Below the pieces are notes generated by a model. The model saw only the letters and a program-made list of their open reading frames with translations. It did not search any database and was not told the DNA's origin. Shown here one piece after another: positions 43,239 to 54,724 of a DNA stretch of 64,000 nt (the first letter of the stretch is position 1; the number at the start of each line of letters is the position of its first letter). The stretch is from Taudactylus pleione (lineage: Eukaryota; Chordata; Amphibia; Anura; Myobatrachidae). The stretch lies in NCBI GenBank assembly GCA_031769625.1, contig JAUIMM010000202.1, forward strand, positions 10,340,001 through 10,404,000. The letters are read 5' to 3'. Made by a program: the position numbers and the translations under genes.

Positions 43239-43990
43239 GTTGTAGGTGAAGAAAAAGAAGACTCTTTGTTGGGGGCACTCTAATAGAAAATCTTACTTGA
43301 TTAGTAGAAAAATTAAAAAAATTAAAACTTAACTTTTATTCTTATACGAATAAGATAAATAATATACGATACACTACATATAACATACAGACATACAATG
43401 ATACTAGCCAGGAAATGCCGACTAGGCAATGATACTTAGCCAAGAAGTGCTGACTAGCATACCACTCACAAAGAGTGAATATTAAATGTGCAACTTGCAC
43501 AAAGGTAGTTATGTGAATAGTAACTAATCAGTTACTGCAAGTCACGGCGAATATATATGTGTCAGTTATTGAATATGCATAGGCCCAAAGCATATAAGAA
43601 ATTGATTAAACATGACATAGACTGCAAGAGAATTTTAAGTATTAATTACCTCCTAATAAGGCACATTGTGTGACTGTACTGTGTTGTCTTTTGTATAATG
43701 AGACATGAAGGTCCAAAAATATGGAAAGAAAATGAATTGTATATTCAGAGTAATTGAAAAGTATAAACCACCAAAATATGATAATTTATCTATCGGTTCT
43801 CTCTAACCGATAGATAAATTATGATATTTTGGTGGTGTATGTTGTATCTGTATGTTATATGTAGTGTATCGTATATTATTTATCTTATTCGTATAAGAAT
43901 AAAAGTTACGTTTTAATTTTTCTACTAATCAAGTAAGATTTTCTATTAGAGTGCCCCCAACAAAGAGTCTTCTTTTTCTTCACCTACAAC
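43239..43990. repeat. long inverted repeat with about 150-bp arms
   Basis: The arm 43239-43391 (gttgtaggtgaagaaaaagaag...) is inverted at 43838-43990 with a few changes. The 450-bp loop holds a separate hairpin at 43767-43836. 'gggggcactctaatag' recalls the arms at 16598-16767 ('gcactctaatg'), suggesting a Penelope-type terminal structure belonging to the element just to the right. Confidence 0.75.
43767..43836. repeat. 32-bp-stem hairpin
   Basis: 43767-43798 and 43805-43836 are complementary over 32 bp with one mismatch around a 6-nt loop ctctct. Confidence 0.85.
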
Positions 43991-44133
43991 ACTGTATATA
44001 TTGAAAGGAGCTCAAATAAACAAAATTACTTGAATGAGAAAGTATGAGCGCTAAAAATAATAAAAATATTATGAAGAGAGAGTGATTTAAATAAATAAAA
44101 TGAATAAACAACCAAAGACTTGTTTATAGCCCT

Positions 44134-44592
44134 TTTTAGGGGATTGATTGGGAGCAGGTGGAGAGCGATGTTAAAGTCCACTTGTTTTAGGGGATTGATT
44201 GGAAGCAGGTGGAGAGCGATGTTAAAGTCCACTTGTTTTAGGGGATTGATTGGGAGCAGATGGAGAGCGATGTTAAAGTCCACTTGTTTTAGGGGATTGA
44301 TTGGGAGTAGGTGGAGAGCGATGTTAAAGTCCACTTGTTTTAGGGGATTGATTGGGAGTAGGTGGAGAGCGATGCTAAAGTCCTCTTGTTTTAGGGGATT
44401 GATTGGGAGCAGGTGGAGAGCGATGTTAAAGTCCACTTGTTTTAGGGGATTGATTGGGAGCAGGTGGAGAGCGATGTTAAAGTCCACTTGTTTTAGGGGA
44501 TTGATTGGGAGCATGTGGAGAGCGATGTTAAAGTCCGCTTGTTTTAGGGGATTGATTGGGAGTAGGTGGAGAGCGATGTTAAAGTCCACTTG
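44134..44592. repeat. 51-bp minisatellite, nine copies
   Basis: Unit 'ttttaggggattgattggg...gttaaagtccacttg'. Nine units of exactly 51 bp with one to three changes each. The unit is a multiple of three without stops, so both strands stay open (197 and 225 codons). Confidence 0.95.
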
Positions 44593-44825
44593 CAAAAGGA
44601 ATTGTACAAAGTTCCAGGAGGCTGGGTTGGTAATGAGGCTATTTCTCACCCTATTATTCCCTACCTCTAGGGGCTTTGGTCCTCTTGTAAATGGGAGATT
44701 CACCCTCAGTTAGCCACATCAGGCAATCGCGGCACCCGGAAATGACGTCAGACGCCTGGAAATGCTCAGCAAGCACGGACAGCTTCAGTGTGATGCCCCT
44801 CTTCCTCTCTCCCTTGTTGTTTCCA

Positions 44826-44860
44826 ACGCGTTTCACGCCACTGCGGGCTCTTTGTCAAGG
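44826..44860 (-). ncRNA. hammerhead-like relic at a Penelope 3' end
   Basis: The minus strand reads CTTGACAAAG, a GC-rich stem-loop, then GTGAAACGCGTTGG. GAAA and the flank match the hammerhead pattern. The first core block is changed (TTGACAAA for CTGATGAA). It lies about 330 bp downstream of the Penelope coding end, in the same orientation. Confidence 0.45.
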
Positions 44861-45184
44861 ATAAGTGGGTGTTTCTTCTTGAAGTCCTTATATAGGGGTA
44901 ACTATATTAGGATAGGTTAAAAACCTGAAGTTCCGGCCAGATGTGACATACAAAAAGGCAGTATGCACATGGTAATGGATGAATAGTTTCTATTCATTAT
45001 AAAAATCTCTCTCTTCAATTAATTTTGTAAAAAATTATTTGTAGTGAAAGAAATAAATGTATAAAATATATTTCTATATTGTGAATATATAAAAAAATAA
45101 AAATCAGTAGTTTATGTGAAGGAGGGGAAGCAGGTAAGGGGGTTTTTAAAATTGAAAGTGACCGCAAAAATGATATGGTTTAAA

Positions 45185-45740
45185 GAAAGGCTTTCAATTC
45201 TATATCAATATTCAATCCGTGTGGTTCCAATGTTTGTAATTGGTATATCCACTTTGTTTCATGTTGTTTTAATTTTTTAACCAGATCTTCTCCTCTCCAA
45301 TGTGATTGTATTCGTTTAATGCAATAAATTTCAAACCTTTTGGGTGACTATTGTGATACTTCAAAAAATGTGCAGATAGGCTGTGAGTAGACCCTTTTTT
45401 AATATTGTAAAGATGTTCTGAAATTCTGATCTTTATTTTCTTTTTGGTCTGGCCTACATACTGTATTCCGCACAGACATTCTATCAGGTAAATGGCCCCT
45501 TCTGTTTTTGCATGAACGATTCTCTTGTATTTTGAATTCTTTCTTCGTTTTTGTTCAGTTGAAATTTGAGGTGGGTTTCATTGATGTTTTTTGATTTTTG
45601 CAGCCCATGCATTTAAGACACTGAAAACATCCCTTATTGATGGTGCCTACTCTTGTTTCTGTTGATATGTTGCTTTTTGTAAGTTCAGTTTTTAGATTTT
45701 TTGCTTTCTTGTACGTTTTTCCCTGCTGAAGCTAATTAGG
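45185..45740 (-). pseudogene. Penelope-like GIY-YIG endonuclease (minus strand)
   Basis: The minus-strand reading gives GCFQCLKCMGC, the Cys-rich linker, near 45630. Then EGAIYLIECLCGIQYVGQTKK (GIY/YIG motif near 45440-45495), RISEHLYNI with the catalytic-type Arg intact, AHFLKYHNSHPKGLKFIAL, one frameshift near 45290, then KWIYQLQTLEPHGLNIDIE and a stop near 45185. This copy keeps more nuclease residues than the one at 9950. Sequence to the right is replaced by a MITE near 45745, so RT is missing. Confidence 0.88.
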
Positions 45741-45744
45741 GGTT

Positions 45745-46353
45745 TTAAATAGCGGCGGCAGGTGCTTTTTTGCAGCTGTGAATAAGTGATGCAGAATAGC
45801 ACTTAGGTTTTTTTTTTCTAAAAAATAACTATGGCCATCAAATTTAGGGTACATGAAAATGGGTGCAAGCATATTTTTAAGTCCCTAAAGTGCAATTTTA
45901 AAATTCTTCAAAAATGCACCTGCCGCTACTACCCGCAATAAAGAAAACACCTGCCGCATACTTGGGAACCCCTCTGGAATCTATTTTGCTACTTTAGGAT
46001 TTTGTTCCCAATATTTTTTTTTTAACCCCAAAATTCAAGTAAATTTTTTGGGGTGTCCCGATTATTTATTTATTTAAAAAAAAAAAAACTTTTTTGACAC
46101 AGATTATTTTTAGGGGACACTCCCAGGGGTGCAGGCTATTTTTTTTAGCCTGCACCCTTAAACCCCAATTCTGCATTTTTTTTCACCATGTAAAACATGG
46201 TGAAAAGTTATCCCCATTTTTTAACAAAGACTTTTCACACCGGCAAAAAGTCTTTGAAATTGAATATGGGGATAATGCAAACAGGTGAAAATTAAGTCAT
46301 CGGCAATAAATGATCACCGATAACGAGTTTTCGCTTCAAATTGAATACTGCCC
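45745..46353. mobile_element. Harbinger-type MITE, 5' truncated
   Basis: It contains 'gtacatgaaaatgggtgcaagcat' and 'ggggtgcaggctatt', matching 55870 and 56140 in the complete relative at 55501-56334. It ends ...TTGAATACTGCCC followed by TAA. Confidence 0.7.
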
Positions 46354-46764
46354 TAAATCAGTTTGGTTTAGTATTGCAACAGAGCAGATCTGCCCTTTGT
46401 GGTGCTTGCCTCTCTTACAGCCTTTGGAGATGGCTCTGAAAACTATAAGTGAACTTGTGGAAGGTAAAACAAAATACATTGGCTGCCACTTGCTTCACAA
46501 ACCAATGCATATTGTGGTAAATCTAGGAGTATCAGTGAAATCATCAGTGTGTGGTGAGATGCACGGTCTCAGAAATGCATGGCGGTCTACCGTCTTATGG
46601 GTGTATTATGGGACTGTGACGGGCATGTTGCAGAACTGGTTGCAAACTCAGATGCGTAATAGCCTACATTGCAGGCCTTTCTCTGATGGAAAATGTGCAG
46701 CTAGCATGAGGCTGGTGCAAGTTTCAGTAGTTAGTCCAATGGTTGCATCAAGCGGGATTGTATC
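46354..46764. other. unassigned repeat-like DNA
   Basis: An open frame of 177 codons (46310-46843) shows no family features and crosses into the next MITE. Text near 46700 resembles 41800. No gene called. Confidence 0.3.
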
Positions 46765-46772
46765 ATCTAGAC

Positions 46773-46950
46773 CAGGAGTTCACTGTCCTCAAGGCACACT
46801 AACAGTCCAGGTTTTAAGGATAGCTATACTTGAGCACAGGTGACTTAATTAGTACCTCAGTTACTTTGATTTAACCATCTGTGCTCAAGCATGGGTATCA
46901 CTAAACCAGGACTGTTGGTGTGCCTTGAGGACCGAGGTTGGGAATCACTG
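46773..46950. mobile_element. hAT MITE, CTCGGTCCTC family (178 bp)
   Basis: ATCTAGAC at 46765-46772 and 46951-46958 is a perfect 8-bp duplication. The body 'acagtccaggttttaaggatag...' matches 20537-21026. It is nearly a complete palindrome. Confidence 0.92.
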
Positions 46951-46984
46951 ATCTAGACTTCCTACCTATATATCTGTCTGTTAT

Positions 46985-47082
46985 TACCCAGTTTTGTTCT
47001 ACTAATGTTTACAATTGTAAAGCGCAATGGAATATGCTGCGCTGTATAAGAAACTGTTAATAAATAAATAGATAATAAATCT
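46985..47082 (+). mobile_element. tail of a common amphibian interspersed repeat
   Basis: 'acaattgtaaagcgcaatgg' followed by 'atgctgcgctgtataag' and A-rich 'ataaataaatag' resembles the conserved 3' tail of a widespread frog SINE/LINE family, from memory. The 5' part is not recognised. Confidence 0.5.
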
Positions 47083-48647
47083 AGATGCACAAAGTAGGTG
47101 TCCCAGTCCTAGCACATTCTGACACAAGGATATACACCAGGGAAAGGCTTATGCTCACTTGAAAGCCGATGCGTCCGACTCTAGATCAGCCCCATTGTGT
47201 GCAGATAATGTTTCTTCTTCGGGATCAATAATCCCAGAGAACTTCTGTCTCCTCTTCATTTCTGCTGAAATAATGGATATCTGGGCATCAATATTACATA
47301 ACATCAGAAAAAATAAATGCCAAAAATCTGAGTATCAAATAATCTGTGAACCTACTACAGGGATGTAAGATGCCACAGTACTGTTTCTTATTACATCTGG
47401 TGGGGTTGCCAGAGTACGCTACATGTTTGTATTTTGCAGATGGATTTTGTAGTGAGGAACGGCAATATCTTTAAAAATTTTATGCAAGTAAGATGTATAT
47501 AGATGAAGGATAATAACAACCGGCTATCTAAATGGCAGCGCCATAACATCGAGCTACGGTGACCAGTTCAGCCACGCTTCCTTCCCTAAGTCCATGACAT
47601 CTTGCCACGGGGGTGGGGCCACAATTGACCAGAATAATATCGCTGAAAAAGCATCCTCAGGATGCTCCAGAGGGCTGTTATGGCTTCAGTCTGCCGTTTC
47701 AAGCATCCAAAGGGCGCTTCGGGCGGCACTGAATCTGCGACTCTGGCTGCAGTGTGCCGTTCCAGTCACCGTGCTAGCCGGATACAGGGACCACTGTGCA
47801 TGTGTGCCAGCAACGGTCGGCCATTGGTAGATGCGGCCCTGCTAATCGGTAAAGTATGGATATTGAGTTTAGTATATATGAGTATTCTTGTCAGATTAGG
47901 CATTTTATCCCATTTGCATAATATTTGTACATTTCAGGTATTGACAAAAACATTGTAAAGATTTTTAGAGGCATAAACTAAAATAATTTAAAGTGAGTTT
48001 TCTATTGATAAGGTCAGGATGACATAAATCTAGCTACTGTAAGTCATTTCCATTGGAATTAGAAAGAAATATGTACCGTAGTTAAGTAAAAATGAACTAT
48101 GGATAAATAGATTATTCCATGTCAGACTTTAGGGTTACCCTAACCAAGGAGCAGTCATCCACCCCAAGAGAGGAAAACATATAATTCAATGGGACTAATT
48201 TATCTTTGAGACATGACAGATGTGCAATGACTGGTTATGGGATCTGTTCTGTGCACTGTTTTTTCTATTACATTAGAAATTGTGTTTTCACCAGCTATAA
48301 TAGAATCATATGTGAATCAATACCAAGCTACAGTATGTGAGTGAGCATCAAAAATTGAAATGAAGACCTGCTGAAATGTATGATACAGGCAGACAAATAG
48401 GCAAATTTGTCTAAAGAAAGAATATTTTACTCTGTTTACAAATAGTACCCGAGTCTCTCCATAACAGATCTCATATATTTATGTTGGAATGTTTTTTTTT
48501 TTTTTTTTTTAGTAAAATCTATCTTATTTTTCTAAATTAATTTTAAAATTATTTTTAACAGTGAAAAATGACATCTCTTCCCAAGAAAAAGGTCCAGCTG
48601 CATTATAGCTATATTTGTTTTTACTGTTGACTGTCTTATTTGGGCAC
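47083..48647. other. unassigned DNA
   Basis: GC-richer 47590-47830 has short frames without family features. A T20-type run lies at about 48491-48511. No gene or bounded repeat. Confidence 0.3.
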
Positions 48648-48650
48648 TTG

Positions 48651-49215
48651 GGGCCTCATTCAGATTTGGGAATAGAGTAATGTTGGTTACAAACTAGACG
48701 TTATGTTGTCCACATCGCCCAGTGTGTCCGGCTAAGTCACTGACGATGCGTGCTCCCGGGCGTTGTCAGCGACATCGTCCGTTGGATGGTGCAGGTCTGC
48801 ATGCAGGTCTGATGAGTGATATCATCAGTGGGGCTGAATGCAGCATGCATGGCCCCCGCTTTTGTTCCATTGCTGCCAGCATTGGCAAATGTGCACTTGC
48901 CGATGCCGGCACCTCGTCGGGTCCCGTCGCTAACAAAGTTGGTACACTCTAGACATCATCTAGTGTGTATCGGCCTCAAGATAGAGCAAGTAACTGGACA
49001 AACCATGTTGCAATACAAGGGTTGCAAATACATAAAAAAAATTGCATGTGGGGTAAATATTGACTGCTTTTGCATGTAGCCCAGAAATGCTGGACAGCTT
49101 TATTTTTATAATGCAATTTAGATTTCAGTTTACTCTTTCTGTTCATTTTAAATATGCCCCACCTGCAGTGCAACATGGTTTTCCTCTATCTTATTTCCAA
49201 ATCTGAATCTGGCCC
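48651..49215. mobile_element. Harbinger-type MITE with internal GC-rich insert (565 bp)
   Basis: GGGCCTCATTCAGATTTGGG (48651) is inverted at 49215. TTG at 48648-48650 and 49216-49218 is the 3-bp duplication. 48685-48965 looks like a separate GC-rich unit ('acaaactagacg...ctagacatcatctagtgtgt') inserted within. Related ends occur at 56342 and 63894. Confidence 0.85.
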
Positions 49216-49218
49216 TTG

Positions 49219-50820
49219 GTTCTTAAAGGTTATCATAATTATTTGGGATGTGATTCTATATTATCTTAATGCATTCAGGCCAAAGGAGGTAGGAAGTTTG
49301 CCTTAATACCTGACCACAAGGATAGTTCAAGGAGTAAATACATTTTACTGCTACAAAACTAAACTTTTCCGTGCTACAAATAATAACGCCTACTGGCAGC
49401 AACACTTAATAGGTTTGATGCTGAGTCATATCTCCCAATTTTCAGATGTTGACGTGGGACACGCGAAAAGGGTGGTGACCTCGTGCCCACTTAGCCATGG
49501 CTCCAGCATATGTTTTATGGACATGTCCATCAGCCTATGTCAATATCTGTACCAAGATATATTACCAGTTAGGTTGACTCAGTCTGGCTCCAGGGGAAGC
49601 TGCACCATGTGCAGAACAGGACTCTAGTGCCTGTTACCTGCGTGCAGCGAAGACGTGCGTGGCCAAAAATGGGGGTGTGGCCTAACTACCATAGGTCACG
49701 CCCCCTAAATGAGATTATTTGCGGCGTGCCCGTAATGTTTAATTCAATAATATCTTCAAAGCTTAGTTACAAAAGTTACAAAAATATAATAAAGTTAAAA
49801 GGAATTCACACAATTACTCACAATTTCCATAAAATAAAATAAAAACAAATTGGAGAAACAAACCACTCGGACCTCGTCAACTTAAGTGATTCTGGGATGA
49901 GGCCGTCCCAATTACGATTTCTGGATCATCTGTACCTTTAGATAGCCTCACACAGAATGAACAACAAACTACAGTTGAATCATATATTTATGCCTGCCTT
50001 TCCAGGCACTCCCCTTCGTCCCCCTCTCTGGGGTGATTTTAACCCTTGTCAGCTCAGAGTGTATTGTCCAGCTGGCTGAAACTTCAGGGTTTCTTAGTCA
50101 TAGGAGCAGGGGTTCTTGTAACTATACATTAAGCTCTTTTTGAAGTTGAGAAGTGGGTTAAGTCAATCAACGTGCACACTGATTAGGTGAGCAAACATAC
50201 ACATCTGTAGACTGACTGTTGGTATAAACAACCATCCTTTGATCTCTAAACCAAACACAGGGCTCTTGACTGGTTATCAAGGGCTTGGCCAGATGTCCTG
50301 TAATTTGCCCAGACATCTTTCGTATAAGCCACATACAATTGGATATATTTATGGCTGAGGCAGGAAGACAGAACTTCCTACAATCTCTCCTGCTCATCTT
50401 CAAAAGGGAATTCGTCCAGAGGGGTTCTGTCATCCAAATACAAATGACATTACATACAACTTTACAAGGAAAGGTACATGTTCATGCTGATACAATATCA
50501 TGTGCAGTTATGCTCATGTTGATGTGAAATCAGTTTTTTCGCTACACCAGCTGTCAGTTGTCTATCAATCTGTGCACCCACAGCTCATTGGAGGAGGATC
50601 TTTTATTAGTCTGTCTGTGTCAGTGTCTCTGTCTGCCGGTATCCCGCCAGTTTGTGTCTTGGACTGCTCTGTCCATGTTTCTGAACATCCTTGTGGTTTA
50701 GTTTCCAGTCTCTGTAGCCTCACCTCATCCGCGGCATTCACCCCTCTGTGGCGACACCTTTGTCTACTGCCATCTACGCTTACCGCTCACATTACCATCC
50801 TCTGCAGCAATGCTTGTGCT
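49219..50820. other. unassigned DNA
   Basis: No gene, no bounded repeat. 49860-50560 is of even composition and could be part of an LTR or retroelement, but nothing supports that. Confidence 0.3.
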
Positions 50821-50829
50821 CTAGCTACC

Positions 50830-51235
50830 TTTTCCACCAAGGCTGCATCACGGCCCTCAAGGTTGCACCACTGCAACAAAGTCGCACCTCGCTCCTTAAG
50901 GCCGCATCTTGGCACCAGTGTCGTAGCTCTGCCCTCAATGCCGCACCTCAGCCCTCAAGGCTGCACCTCAGCACCAGTGCCACACCTCAACCATCAAGGC
51001 TGCATCACAACCCTCAAGGTCGCCACGCTGCCAACAGAATTGCACCTCGGCCCTCAAGGCCGCACCTAGGCACCAATGTTGTGCGTCGGCCCTCAAAGCC
51101 GCACCTTGGCCCTCAAGGCTGCACCACAGCCCTTAATGTCGCATCTCTGCACCAGTGTTGTACCTTGGCCCTCAAGGCCACACCTCGGCTCTCAAGGCCA
51201 CACCTCAGACATCGTGCTTCCAAGGGGCACTTCAA
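50830..51235. repeat. minisatellite of CCCTCAAGGCTGCACCTC type
   Basis: About 24-30-bp units 'ggccctcaaggc(t/c)gcacctcggc' with 'accagtgttgtacc' variants. Open frames of 180-189 codons across it are repeat readings. Confidence 0.85.
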
Positions 51236-51619
51236 CCTATTAGGCCACGTTTCACTCCCAAGGTCGCATATTGCCACCAAACCCGCATCTCGGCTACACT
51301 AATCAACGCATACTCTGATCAGCAGGATTGCTGGGTAAGCCCCTACTATTACGCGTTTTAAGACCTACAGTAAGTACCGGTGAGCGTATCCAGCTCTAAG
51401 GGGACAGCGAGTGGCTGTTATTGGCAGAAGACCTCGCCAGTGGACTCTAGGGCCTTACACGGTTGTACCTAGCTGATCAAAACAACCGGGACTCGTTTTG
51501 ACTCGGAACCCCAAAGTTCGTATTTCTACGTTTTTCAGGAAAACCAAACCGCTCATTTCTACTTAATACAGTACATGTCCTGCATGTCCCTTTCCCCATG
51601 CACAGCTCCGACCTGCATA

Positions 51620-51898
51620 TCTGGGATGTAGTCGGCATTCCGGCAGTCAGGTTGTCAGTGATCAGAATTCCGGCTCCGGAATCCTGACAGCAGTCAGAAT
51701 CCCGGCTCTGGAATCTAGACCACTGACATCCCGACAGTAAGTATTAAGGTAAGGGTTAGGTTTAGGGTTAGGTGCTATGGGAAAGGTTAGGCTGCGTAGG
51801 GGAGGGTTACGGATAGCCTGCGGGAAAGGTGGCTTAGGGGCAGGGTTAGGATACCAATGAAATGTCGGTGTGCCGCTGGGATCCCATGCCCAACCCGG
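51620..51898. mobile_element. short GGTTAGG-family element
   Basis: The left 'gggatgtagtcggcattccggcag' and the right end, inverted, 'ggttgggcatgggatcccagcgg' match family termini. The centre has 'taagggttaggtttagggttaggtg'. Confidence 0.7.
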
Positions 51899-51974
51899 AT
51901 CTCCCACTCTCTCTGCATGTTTCTATCTCTCCCCTTTTCACACCCATATCTCCATCTTCTGAGTATTTCTTTCT

Positions 51975-52265
51975 CTAACTAGCTTTATTTCTGACAAAAC
52001 TGTCTTTCTCTCCCTCCATCTTCCTAAATTCTGCCTGTTTCTCCCATCTTACTGCCCATCTTCTGTCTGTCTCTCCCCACCTTCTGCCTAGCTCTTCCCC
52101 TCTGCTCATTTCATGCCTGTCTCTTCCCTCCCACTGCCCAGCTTCTGCTGATCTCTCTCCTCCCTCTGCCCACGTTCTGCCTGTATCTTGACTCCCTTTA
52201 CCCAGCTTGTGCCTGTCTCTTTTCTCCCTCTGCTTAACTTCTGACTGTCTCTCCCCCTCTCTCAA
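51975..52265. repeat. pyrimidine-rich minisatellite
   Basis: About 31-bp units 'cctctgcccagcttctgcctgtctcttccctc', strongly strand-asymmetric (C/T on plus). Confidence 0.85.
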
Positions 52266-53683
52266 TATAAACTAAAATAATTTAAGGCATGCAAAATGAA
52301 AAAGTATCTAGATATATAATATGTAATAAATTAATAAGTAAAACATAATTATAATCTACAACCCTGAGCTTTGCTTACATGAGAACACCCCATTATCGCC
52401 AGTTTGCACCTTCTTAGTGGCAAGTGGAGATGCAATTGAAATGCATATGACCCAGTATTGCATGTACATGCACAAGCTTGGTAATGCGTAGTAAGAAAAC
52501 ATGCAATGTATGCTCCACAAACAGGCATCTGTTCAACTCAGCATCAGGTCTTACAGCTGCATATCACGCATTATTTCTCTCTGTCAGTAATCATCTATAA
52601 CTCTTCTATGAGCTGCACAAGCTTTCAATATTCCCAAGTTGGAAATCTCTGTCCTAATACAGATCTGATCTGGGCCCACAACAGAAATGGAACTACGCCA
52701 TTACAATATTATTATCAAAAATGTAATTATCAGCATTGTTTTAATGTAATATACCAGTAATCCAATCCTTAATTCTGCAGAGGAAGGGAGAGCCTATGAC
52801 AGAACATCGTTATTATGCAGTATGAATCCTGTGTCTAGGCTACATTATTACATGTCTACATCATTTTACGGCATGCTTCCTGTGTATCAGATAACATGTA
52901 CTGGATAAGATAGCCTGGTTTACATGCTTTATTAATAATTATCATTATTATCATTTTTATATAAAACTACAAATTATGCCTATGAAAACCTGTTGTCAAA
53001 TTCATATTAATAATTTGATAAATGCATGGATGAATAAATAAATATTGCCATACTTTGGTACTTATAGTAATATGAAACTTCAGAAGTTTCATATTACTAT
53101 AATTTACCATGCCCTCCTACAACTTTTAGGAAAATATATGACTCTCGCTGGTGATATAAATGTGTGTGCTTTATGAGTGCCTGTGGTAATGAAGATTGTA
53201 AGCTCCCCTAGGACAGTGACTGATGAATACAAATAACATGCTCTTACACTGCTATATAACTAAAAGATAATAGCATCTGAAGATCACAGAAGAAAACTGA
53301 AAAGAAAAAGTAATGTAGTTAGTAAATGTACAGTATGAAGATGCTAATAAATTAAAGCCATATGATGTTGACCAACTTCTATAGAACAAGGTGAAATGTG
53401 TTGACTTTTCTTGGTTTTTAGAACAACATCTGCAATTTTTCATTTTGGTTTGTTTATGTGACACCATTAAGGATTCCAGATGACTGAACATATAACTTTT
53501 ATGTGTAGAATTAGCACCCACATTTTTGTGTATATGATCAAGTCATGCATTGTCATAGAAAAGTTTAGTTTTTCTTATATACATTATCATCAGAACCACT
53601 CAATTTTTTTTTAATTGTTGGTAATTAAATATGTCTTGATTGAATGTTGAACTAAGGACATTAAGGAAAGAAGGACTCCTTAG
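52266..53683. other. unassigned AT-rich DNA
   Basis: No gene. It contains the perfect hairpin listed separately at 53063-53101. 'tgtaagctcccctaggacagtgac' near 53198 recalls a SINE/LINE 3' segment but is too short to call. Confidence 0.35.
53063..53101. repeat. perfect 18-bp hairpin
   Basis: 53063-53080 is exactly complementary to 53084-53101 around the loop cag; one more pair (62/102) fits. Confidence 0.9.
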
Positions 53684-54329
53684 TAGAGATGTGCGCCGAC
53701 CCCCGTGTTTTGGTTTTGGATCTGTATCTACTTGTGTTTTGGGTTTGGTTTTGACAAAACCGCCGCTTGCGTGTTTTAGTTTTGGTTTTGGATCTGTATT
53801 TGTTTTAAAAAATGTATAAAATCTGCTAAAATCACATAATTTGCTTTTTTTTCCCTACAGTATTATTAACCTCAATAACATTAATTTCCACTCGTTTCCA
53901 GTCAATTTTGACCACCTCACAGCTCACAATATTGTTTTAATCTAGTTTAGGCCCACAATTTGCACCAAGCTAGCTGGCTGACTAAGCTAAGCGACAGCAG
54001 TGGGTAGCAAAAACACGTGGCAGATCAACTTCCATGGCACATCAGGAAACAAATGTTTTATTAAAGAGGCCTGATGGAGTTGGAGTATGTATGTAGTTGA
54101 AGGCAAGGACAGGAAGGGTTGATTGGTGGTAAATTTTATATAATTTTTTTATTTCAAAGCAAATTTATGAAGAAGAAGGGGAGGGGAGGAGGGGAAGCAC
54201 TTACAAAAAATATTTTTCTCATTCACATCAGTCCTTGCCCCAGAAGAATCATTGAGTGCTATGCCTGCTGCTGCTGGGAGTGGATTTTCATCCCAGAAGG
54301 GGACCAGGAAGACTACTAATAGTGGTTTA

Positions 54330-54720
54330 AAAAACAATTGACTGTTAAACAATCCTTTGCAAAGATTCCACTTCACTAGATAAGCATTTCCCAACCTGTA
54401 CAAGGACATTTAAAAAAACTTAATTAGTGGCCTCCAAAATGCCATTGTACCCACTGTCCACTTAACCATAGATATGTGGACAAGCCGAACAGAGCAAATG
54501 CAAGATTTAAGATTTAAGGTGCTGCTACTGGGAGTAGATTTTCATCCCAGAAGGGATGAAGACCTTGTGTATTTCTTCCCAACAGACACAGATCTGAAGA
54601 GATGCAAAGAGTTGTTGGTAAGCAAATTGTCAGCTCAAGTGGCACATGATGAAGCTGTGGCTTCTCCTTCAGTTTCATCAGCAAGTGCATCTGCTGAGAA
54701 AAAATCTAAACTTTCTAAAA
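54330..54720 (+). pseudogene. hAT transposase fragment, inverted relative to its element
   Basis: The plus strand reads RFHFTR, AFPNLYKDI, NAIVPTVHLTIDMWTS (core block around the first catalytic Asp), then, after an internal deletion, FFPTDTDLKRCKELLVSKLSA, matching LFPADTSLQRCKDLLVNTLSA of the intact transposase. In the intact element this text is on the strand opposite to the left-to-right order seen here. 'ctgggagt(g/a)gattttcatccc' occurs twice (about 54275 and 54530), a local duplication. Confidence 0.8.
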
Positions 54721-54724
54721 AAAA

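Noticed and set aside
44026..44713. 225- and 197-codon frames on opposite strands
   Set aside because: Produced by the 51-bp minisatellite, whose unit length is a multiple of three without stops.
46310..46843. 177-codon plus-strand frame
   Set aside because: No recognisable domain, runs into a hAT MITE at 46773, and the text is similar to repeat-like DNA near 41800.
50500..51302. Two long overlapping plus-strand frames (189 and 184 codons)
   Set aside because: They cross the CCCTCAAGGC minisatellite in different frames; no family features.
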